Positions 33,721 to 64,000 of a DNA stretch of 64,000 nucleotides are shown here, one piece after another. Source of the DNA: Liolophura sinensis (Eukaryota; Mollusca; Polyplacophora; Chitonida; Chitonidae); assembly GCF_032854445.1 (NCBI RefSeq), contig NC_088306.1, forward strand, positions 2,103,873-2,167,872. The letters are read 5' to 3'. The stretch's first letter is position 1. The number at the start of each line of letters is the position of its first letter. A model generated the notes under the pieces. It saw nothing but the letters and a program-made list of their open reading frames with translations. It was not told where the DNA came from and did no database searches. The translations under genes and the position numbers were made by a program.

Positions 33721-34420
33721 AATCACATTATACTGACACCAGACATACATATAATGCCCCACCCAATCACAGCATACTGACACCAGGCATGAGGTTCACC
33801 CAATCACAGACTCACAGTATACAGACACCAAACATAGTACCCCACCCAGTCAGTTAACGAACACCAAACATGATGCACCATTAAGTTGAAGTGTACTGAC
33901 ACCCGACATGGTGTCCAACTCAGTCCAGTATACAGATGGCAAATATGTATACAGTATACTGCCACCAGACATTATATCCCAGCTAGTCACAGTATAGTGA
34001 CACCAAAAATGATGCCCCACCCAGTCAGTTTACAGGCACCAAACATGACACTCCTCCCAGTCAATTTACAGACACCAAGCATGATGCCCCACCCAGTCAC
34101 ACTATACTGACACTATGCTTGATGCCCCAAACTGTCACACTAACCTTACACCAAACATGACACCCCACCCAGCCAGTCTGCAGACACCAAACATGACACC
34201 CCACCCAGCCAGTCTGCAGACACCAGGCATGATGCCCCACCCAGCCAGTCTGCGGACACCAGGCATGATGCCCCACCTAGCCAGTCTGCGGACACCTGGC
34301 ATGATGCCCCACCAAGTCACAGTATACTGAGACTACACAGTGTACAGTGCCCCAAACTGTGTATTAACATCAAACATGATGGTGTCAAAGTATACGGACA
34401 CCAACCATGATACCCCAGTC
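33700..34420. repeat. Degenerate 36-45-bp array, related to its neighbour
   Basis: Units around GACACCAAACATGATGCCCC and ACCCAGTCACAGTATACT. A homogeneous 36-bp subarray (CAGACACCAAACATGACACC, CCACCCAGCCAGTCTG) lies at 34150-34310. It shares ACCAGACATGATGCC with the 54-bp array. Confidence 0.85.
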
Positions 34421-35170
34421 ACAGCTATGATAGAATTTAGCATGCTTACGTACGTGAACATTTAACATAGGACACACACACTACATCAACACTTTAGAGG
34501 TGGCCAGACTATGTAACACAGGTTACCGACGCAGGTTACAGACACAGGTTCCCGACACAGGGTGACAGTCATATTGAGGGCATATTACATTACAAGCAAA
34601 GGCATTGGTTTTGATTTTTCATCGGACATTTTAATTTCATTGGAGTGATTTCGATCTTGACTTATACAGTTATACCTGTACATTACTATTTTAAGTTATT
34701 TCATGTTAAAGTCATGGATTTCTTGTGTTCACATCATTCAGCTAAAACTATTGTACTTTAATATGTTGCTTCCCTTACAATCAAGGATTCCACACTCGCG
34801 TTTACAGCCTTATGACACTTTCTTTTGCTTTTTCCAAAACGACTTTATTGTCCCATTCTCTGCTTTGAACATTCATACAAATGAGAAGTCCTTAACATTT
34901 ACGGAGTCATGTACACCATACTCCGTGGTACATATGTACCTGTAGGCCTACAGGCTTGTAATATTCTCCCTTACAAGCCTTCTATCAGGTCACATCCTCA
35001 GTCACATCTTGACCTGGTGTTCATGTCTTGACTTACTACTGGGTACACAAGGCTGACCAATTCACTGTCCCCGTTTACATTTTGATTCAATACCATTTCG
35101 ATTAAAAAAAAATATGCAATGCCCACACTGTGAAGCCAGCAAATGTAAAACTGTAGCAGCCACGTGGGAA
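34421..35170. other. Intergenic spacer between arrays
   Basis: Contains a short GACACAGGTTAC-type triplicate at about 34515-34565 and otherwise nothing that I recognise. Confidence 0.4.
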
Positions 35171-35174
35171 CAAT

Positions 35175-35715
35175 GCGGCCACTGAGTGGAAACATTGTAG
35201 GGGCTTTCTGGGAACAATGCAGCAGCAGTATTAAAAAACATAGCAACTGTGTGGGAACAATGTAGCAGCCTTATGGGAACAACTTAGCAACTGTATGGGA
35301 ACAACGTAGAAACTGTATGGGAACAACGTAGCAGCTGTATGGGAACAACTTAGCAGCTGTATGGGAACAACGTAGCAGCTGTATGGGAACAACGTAGCAG
35401 CTGTATGGGAACAACATAGTGACTGTATGGGAACAACATAGTAACTGTATGGGAACAACTTAGCAGCTGTATGGGAACAACGCAGCAACTGTATGGGAAC
35501 AACGTAGCAACTGTATGGGAACAACGTAGAAACTGTATGGGAACAACTTAGCAGCTGTGTGGGAACAATGTAGCAACTGTATGGGAACAACGTAGCAACT
35601 GTATGGGAACAACGCAGCAACTGTATGGGAACAACGTAGCAACTGTATGGGAACAACTTAGCAGCTGTATGGGAACAACGCAGCAACTCTGTGGGAACAA
35701 CGCAGCAGATGTATG
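35175..35715. repeat. 22-bp minisatellite, about 24 units
   Basis: Units of GTAGCAACTGTATGGGAACA plus AC. Three units make 66 bp, so a 22-residue period appears in the open frame on the minus strand. Not coding. Confidence 0.95.
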
Positions 35716-35789
35716 GGAATGTATGAATGTGCCTTAGGCCAGATATACAGATTCCCTATTGGGATGCTCCATCTTACATGTACAACCAA

Positions 35790-37190
35790 AAGTCAACTCT
35801 GCAATGAGGAGATGTTCCATACTAAAGTAACAAAGTCAATTATGCAATGTGGAGATGTTCCATATTACAATCACAAGTCAATCGTGATCTGTGGAGTTGT
35901 TCCATACTGCATATATAGAGCCACAGTCAACTTTGCAATGTGAAGATATTCCATGCTACATCCACAAGACAATTGTAATCTCTGGAGTTGTTCCATACTA
36001 CATATATAGAGCCTCACAGTCAACTTTGCAATGTGGAGATGTTCCATGCTACATCCACAAGACAATTGTAATCTCTGGAGTTGTCCCATACTACATATAT
36101 AAAGCCTCACAGTCAACTTTGCAACGTGGAGATGTTCCATGCTACATCCACAAGACAATTGTAATCTCTGGAGTTGTTCCATACTACATATATAGAGCCA
36201 CACAGTCAACTTTGCAATGTGGAGATGTTCCATGCTACATCCACAAGACAATTGTAATCTCTGGAGTTGTTCCATACTACATATAAAGAGCCACACAGTC
36301 AACTTTGCAACGTGGAGATGTTCCATGCTACATCCACAAGACAATTGTAATCTCTGGAGTTGTTCCATACTACATATATGGAGCCTCAAAGTCAACTTTG
36401 CAATGTAGAGATGTTCCATGCTACATCCACAAGACAATTGTAATCTCTGGAGGTGTTCCATACTACATATATAGAGCCACACAGTCAACTTTGCAACGTG
36501 GAGATGTTCCATGCTACATCCACAAGACAATTGTAATCTCTGGAGGTGTTCCATACTACATATATAGAGCCACACAGTCAACTTTGCAACGTGGAGATGT
36601 TCCATGCTACATCCACAAGACAATTGTAATCTGTGGAGTTGTTCCATACTACATATATAGAGCCACAGTCAACTTTGCAATGTGGAGATGTTCCATGCTA
36701 CATCCACAAGGCAATTGTAATCTCTGGAGTTGTTCCATACTACATATATAGAGCCACACAGTCAACTTTGCAATGTGGAGATGTTCCATGCTACATCCAC
36801 AAGACAATTGTAATCTCTGGAGTTGTTCCATACTACATATATAGAGCCACACAGTCAACTTTGCAATGTGGAGATGTTCCATGCTACATCCACAAGACAA
36901 TTGTAATCTCTAGAGTTGTTCCATACGACATATATAGAGCCTCACAGTCAACTTTGCAACGTGGAGATGTTCCATATTACATCCACAAGACAATCACAAT
37001 CTGTGGAGTTGTTCCATACTACATATATAGAGCCTCACAGTCAACTTTGCAATGGGGAGATGTTCCATGCTACATCCACAAGTCAACTGTGCACTCTCGA
37101 GATCTTCCATGTTACAACCAATAAGTCAACTGTGCACTTGAGTTGTTCCATGCTACAACCACAAATTCAACACCTGCACGGTGGAGCTAT
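35790..37190. repeat. 93-bp minisatellite, about 14 units
   Basis: Units: AGTCAACTTTGCAATGTGGA, GATGTTCCATGCTACATCCA, CAAGACAATTGTAATCTCTG, GAGTTGTTCCATACTACATA, TATAGAGCCACAC. Units in the middle are nearly identical, and the ends decay. The 31-codon period leaves long frames open on both strands (up to 258 codons). The array stops about 35-40 bp short of the MED11 stop codon, so it probably lies in or just past the MED11 3' UTR. Confidence 0.96.
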
Positions 37191-37226
37191 CCCATCACGT
37201 GCTACAACCACAAAGTCACCACTATC

Positions 37227-40200
37227 TCAGGTCATGTGATCCGTCTGTGGCATTGAGAAGCTCCTCTGTCCAACACTAGGTGGTCGTGGTCGTGTGTGCT
37301 CAGCGTTCAGTTTCTCCAGCTCATTGAGACGCGACTTGACGTGCTCCACCCGGTGAATGGCCATCTGGAGATCCTTCTGGGCTGCGTAGTTAGAGCCTTC
37401 GTGAGGTTGACCTAGATATATATGTACAGGGTACACGTTAATAATCAGTCAAACTTTGAACACTTTCTTGTGTTGATGTAATCACATGAACATATGTTGC
37501 TTTGCCAATTACGTTCACAGTGGTTCCGTTGTGAGGAGTATGGAACTCTGACCAAAATCATTAAAAGCTGGACAGTCACCAACTCCCGCTTGAGAGGAGA
37601 ATGGAAGTTTGAACAACATACATGTAGCTATTGTTGAAAACTAGACTATCGCTGAAATCTGCAATATGTAGGGTATGGAAGTGTGGTCAAAATAGCAGTT
37701 GTTGAAAACTGGACACTCACTGACAATCTTTGCAAGGAGAATAGAACCGTGGTAGAAAATTGCGGTTGCTGAAACTCGGGAAGTCATTAAAACCAGCTCT
37801 GTCAGGAGTATGAGAGTGAAGCTGAAGCACAAGTTTTTCTGAGGTGTAGTACAAGTAGTCACACAATGTTCATTTGTTATTATTATTGTTATTATTATTT
37901 GCACTAATAGGATAATTTAGTCTAAGGCGAGGAGATAAACCAACTCCAACTGGATGTTACTTTTCATTTCCCTGTATTTAGACAGGTGGCATAAATGCCT
38001 TCATATACATGAACTTCAGTTAAAACAAGAGATATTCAAAAGAACAGGTCTGTGTTGTTCACAGTTTTCACCCACCTGTAGACACCTGTGTCAGATAATT
38101 AATTTGCTTTGTTAATCCCGTCTCCACACCTTCCAGTGTCTTGAGGAAGTTGGTAGTATGAGTTTCCACATGTTTGTTTCCAGGTTTATCTTTTGATAAT
38201 TCCTGTAAGCCTTGCCCTATTCAAGAAACACACCAAGAGAAAAAATGCACAGATGAACTGAATATGCTTTTTTCATGGATGTATTTGACATTAGGTTCAA
38301 AATACATGTCTTTAATTGACTGCTTCAATTAATTAATTAATAAATTAGAAGCTCTCCTTACAGGACTTCCATCTACCATTTATATGTACAAATTAAAGAA
38401 AGCGTTAAAAGGCACCAACAAACACCAAGGTTTCAAGGAACATGAAGAAAGGTATGCTAAACAAAATGTGACGAAAAAAACTCATTTGTGAGGCATATTT
38501 TATGTTCAGAAATATTCTGCAATGACATCATCGATACACCTTAACTGGTGCACACTCTGCTCAGGTTACGATTATATCCGCTTTTCGATTTTCTCCCTTG
38601 ACTGTCTAGTCAAATTGTTGTTTCTATTCTACATCCACGATCCCTGATGAAATCATCACTAAACTTGTCATTTAGACTGGTTACATGGTATCCGTCTTGT
38701 CTTCTTAGATGGATTTCAACAACAATTTGAGCCATGAAAGGATTCACATTTGCAGGAGTTGTAATAAAGCCCCTATTCTCCTTAATACACACAGAAATTG
38801 GCGTGTGGATTTAAAGGTCCGATCTTTTAATTCAATGATTAGATGCTTGAGGTAGGTAAATTAAATATCAGAAATTGATGAAAATTGACCTGAACATTAA
38901 ATTCAACAGCCCCATCAGCATTTCAGGGGTCTTTGCGCAGATATCAGCAAGACAGGTGAGTGAGTGAGTGCTTGGGTTTAACGTCGTACTTAACAATTTT
39001 TCAGTCATATGATGACGAAGGATTCCTTAAAGTGCATGTAATGTGCCTCCTGTTGCAGGACAGATTTCCACCGCTCTTTTATCTAGTGCTGCTTCACTGA
39101 GATGCCTTACCAAAGGCAAGAAAGCCGCCCTGCCCGAACCATTATACTGATACGGGTCAACCAGTCGTACTATCTGCTTCATGCTGAACGCCAAGCGAGG
39201 AAGTTATAACCTTTTCAGGACTTAGGTGTGATTCAACCCAGGATTGACCCTGGATCTACCGCTCCTGATAGACAGATGGAAGATCTCACAGTCTAACGAA
39301 AATAACAGAAGTTAATGTATAGTAGTTGCTAGATTGAATACACCACACTCCTCACAGTGCATGCATCACTCTCTAACTTTTGCTTTACAATACTGCCACC
39401 AATAGCAAAATTTGTACAGAAATATTGAGCAACGCCGAGGTCACTGGGGTCAAGGTGATGAGGCAGGAAATGATGCCAGAAACGAAACAATCTGTTTCAA
39501 CATTTGTCTGTAACAATACTTTCTTTACATGCATTCTCTTTATCTACAGAATGTGCAACATGATTCTAAACAACACCTAAAACAATTTTATTGATGAATG
39601 CTGATTAAATAGTTCCATGGGAGGACACAGGTGATGAGGCTAAGTCCAAACGTGCATCTCCCAGGCTCTAGAGCTCAAGCTTTTCTGCTGATGGCAGTGA
39701 TGTAAGGCGAAATGTAGTGAGTGACGCATGCTCTGTAAGGAGTATGTGACCACTCCTGTTTGTCTGTCTGTCGACTGGATGGACACAGTACCCCATTACA
39801 ACTTCCATTTTTTGAGAGGGATGAATGTAATTCTGTGTACTTTAGGGTGTACAGTCTTTTTTTCGCTGCCAGCCTGCGAATGTAATTCTGTGTATTTTAG
39901 GGTTTACATTTTTTTTTCCCTGTCAGCCTGCCAAATTTGGTGTACATATGCATGCTTGGTATCAAAATGATGGAAATTGTCCAAGCTTTGGGCAGGTATG
40001 AATTTTGATGATGCAAGTTTGAAATTCTGCCAGAAGGGACACAAGGAGACAGGTGGTGATGAGGCTGCGAATGACATCCCCTTGGCACTGCTAAGCTCCC
40101 CTCCAAGCTGCCAGCATGGAAAGGTCCAGATTTTGACAGTCCACCTATGTCAAGATTTTTATGGCTTCTTTCTCACCGGCTGGGCCAGGTATTCACCACA

Positions 40201-40709
40201 GCTTATTGGCCACGGAATGTTTGGCGCTGAGCTACAGCGCTAAACGTTAACATTGTCGTTTATGGGAAATTATTGGGGTGTGTGGCCGGATGGCACCGTT
40301 GGTACCTAACGTAAAATCCCGTCGTTTAGCTGCCTTCCACCTGTCCCGAAGACATCCACGTGACCTCGCGAGACTCCTGAAACGCCGACTGGGCTTACAT
40401 AACTAGCTCATTGTGTTAAGAAATCTATTGCGTGCGTACTAGACTTCGCCTATTTAATATTATCCTCTGCCAAAACAGCACGCCAACTTTACTAATTCCC
40501 TTTGCAAACTATGCAAAAATTGGCAAGCAGACTTCCTTTGCAATTGTAGGCAACAACATCAACAAAAGCCTTTGATTCGCGTGATTTTCCGGACTGCACA
40601 CAAAGCCACAGAGCCTTACAACTGTAGAATTCTTACCAGCGCTACTGATTGCTGCAGCGATATCCTTCTCAATCAGCTCAAGCTGACGAATTTTTTCCAT
40701 TAAACTCAT
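37227..40709 (-). CDS. MED11: Mediator complex subunit 11
   Basis: A head-module subunit of Mediator, the co-activator linking transcription factors to RNA polymerase II; in other species it pairs with MED22. Coding exons in order: 40637-40709, 38076-38216 and 37227-37411, with GT-AG borders and phases 1 and 1. The joined protein is 132 residues, slightly longer than human MED11 (117). It starts MSLMEKIRQLELIEKDIAAA, continues with LQELSKDKPG and INYLTQVSTGQPHEGSNYAA, and ends in helix KDLQMAIHRVEHVKSRLNEL. These align along the length of human MED11 (LEDIEREI, ELSKEK, IRYLTQVATGQPHEGSSY, DCQMALKRVDY). The C-terminal 20 residues, Pro/Arg/Ser-rich, are extra. Divergent to ACADVL. Confidence 0.95.
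38955..39280 (-). mobile_element. SINE with (CACT)n tail, full length
   Basis: Minus strand: GCGGTAGATCCAGGGTCAAT (B-box side of the head), GGTTGACCCGTATCAGTATA, CGGTGGAAATCTGTCCTGCA, then TTGTTAAGTACGACGTTAAA and a CACTCACTCACTCAC tail. The best copy of the family here. Lies in MED11 intron 1. Confidence 0.9.
39285..40630. other. MED11 intron 1, remaining part
   Basis: A tandem pair of about 60 bp (TGTAATTCTGTGTA, TTTAGGGT, TTTTTTC, GCCAGCCTGC) lies at 39825-39935. No further exon or repeat was recognised. Confidence 0.4.
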
Positions 40710-40848
40710 TGTGCTTTCTCACCACGTGAAAGTTAAAATCAATCTTCCGCCATGTGAATAATACACAAAGATTGATGACTGCAATGACATACCCTGTTTT
40801 TGATGACGTTCTACACTAAGCCTCCTTAGGAAATGTCACAACAAGCGC

Positions 40849-63266
<22,418 letters not shown>

Positions 63267-64000
63267 GTAAGAATATCCTGAAGAGTTTCACGAGATAATG
63301 AACAAGTGATTGAACGATTGACTGAACTATATTTCATCAATAGGTGTGGAGGATAGCTCTGGAGGAGCTCATTCCCTTGAGACAACCCAAAAAAAGGAAA
63401 GCAGGCTTCTAATTTTTTAGGCTTGTTTATAGCATAATGGTGTTCTTATCGTTTAGGTGGGTGCCCAATGTCTTAAGCTTCTGCAATTTTGTACAATGCT
63501 AAATGATAATTTACAGGCAATCACTGCACATTTTGTATGTCTTTGTCTAAGATTTTGTGAAAACAAAAGGTATTTTTTTGTTATTGTCATTTTCGCTTTT
63601 TTGATCAAGCAACAACGAACAGGCACAAATAATCCTATACAAGCACTTTTTAAATCCTTCCAGAAAACTTGCCTTAGTTTTATGGGGAATAAGTAGACGT
63701 CCAATTTTAGGCAAATTGTGTACAGACTACCAAAGACTTTGTTTTTGCGGACACGTCAGTCAAACCCATTAAACAGTGTTATACATTTACATGCATATCA
63801 TGAACATGTTGAAAAGGCTTCCTTCACGTTACTTCAGTCCATTTTGTCTTGGAACTGGTGTAGTTCTTTAAGGTTAGTAAAAGTCATACAAATACATGTA
63901 GTTGCAACAGGAACAGCCAACTTCTCTACCCTTGCAGCTGGCTACCATCACACATGTAAGCTGGTACCTGTAGAAAACGCATCATGTAAATATGCGTTTT
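63267..64000. other. ACADVL intron 18, incomplete
   Basis: Follows the exon 18 donor (GTGG/GTAAGA). No sequence matching the remaining C-terminal exons of VLCAD is present before the window ends. Confidence 0.6.

Noticed and set aside
35871-36647. 258-codon minus-strand frame and 131-163-codon plus-strand frames
   Set aside because: All follow the 93-bp repeat (31-residue period), are open on both strands at once, and have no splice context or recognisable domain.

Overview
The window looks like a piece of a lophotrochozoan, probably molluscan, nuclear genome. The genes have many small exons with GT-AG introns. A tRNA-headed SINE with a conserved 3' domain (the stretch ending in GTATAAGTGAAATATTC and an AAAT-rich tail) is scattered on both strands more than 20 times. 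A second tRNA-headed SINE ends in a (CACT)n tail. I cannot name the species.

Layout. (1) 0.5-9.1 kb, minus strand: a secreted ADP-ribosyl cyclase (CD38/Aplysia cyclase family). Six exons are certain; the last is doubtful. (2) 9.1-18 kb: intergenic, with a long GC-rich foldback element, SINEs and three satellite arrays. (3) 18.0-27.4 kb, plus strand: a small secreted VWD-C8 protein of about 297 residues, with a TATA promoter and a non-coding first exon. A broken Penelope-like retroelement lies on the other strand of its first intron. (4) 30.3-31.5 kb, minus strand: a Golgi-type membrane protein resembling invertebrate fucosyltransferase-like enzymes. (5) 33.4-37.2 kb: a cluster of minisatellites. 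(6) 37.2-40.7 kb, minus strand: complete MED11 (Mediator head subunit), three coding exons. (7) 41.0 kb to beyond the right edge, plus strand: ACADVL (mitochondrial very-long-chain acyl-CoA dehydrogenase), 18 coding exons visible, with the last part of the protein outside the window. MED11 and ACADVL are head to head about 140-270 bp apart and probably share a promoter.

The most unusual feature is a 3.8-kb tandem array in ACADVL intron 8. Each of its 25 units is a copy of the 3' half of coding exon 8 plus its splice donor and about 95 bp of intron. At each unit junction a pyrimidine-rich stretch ending in CAG has formed, so most units look like a 55-bp cassette exon whose first in-frame codon is TAA.

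A wider pattern runs through the window. More than a dozen minisatellites are present, and several were clearly seeded by whatever sequence lay there: a coding exon (49.8-53.6 kb), the B-box of a SINE tRNA head (61.5-62.2 kb), perhaps a SINE body (59.2-59.8 kb), and a dispersed repeat carrying a CAGCGACGACAGTGTGAT core (1.45-1.92 kb, with related cores at 14.7-16.1 kb). Most long open frames in the window are by-products of these arrays, not genes.
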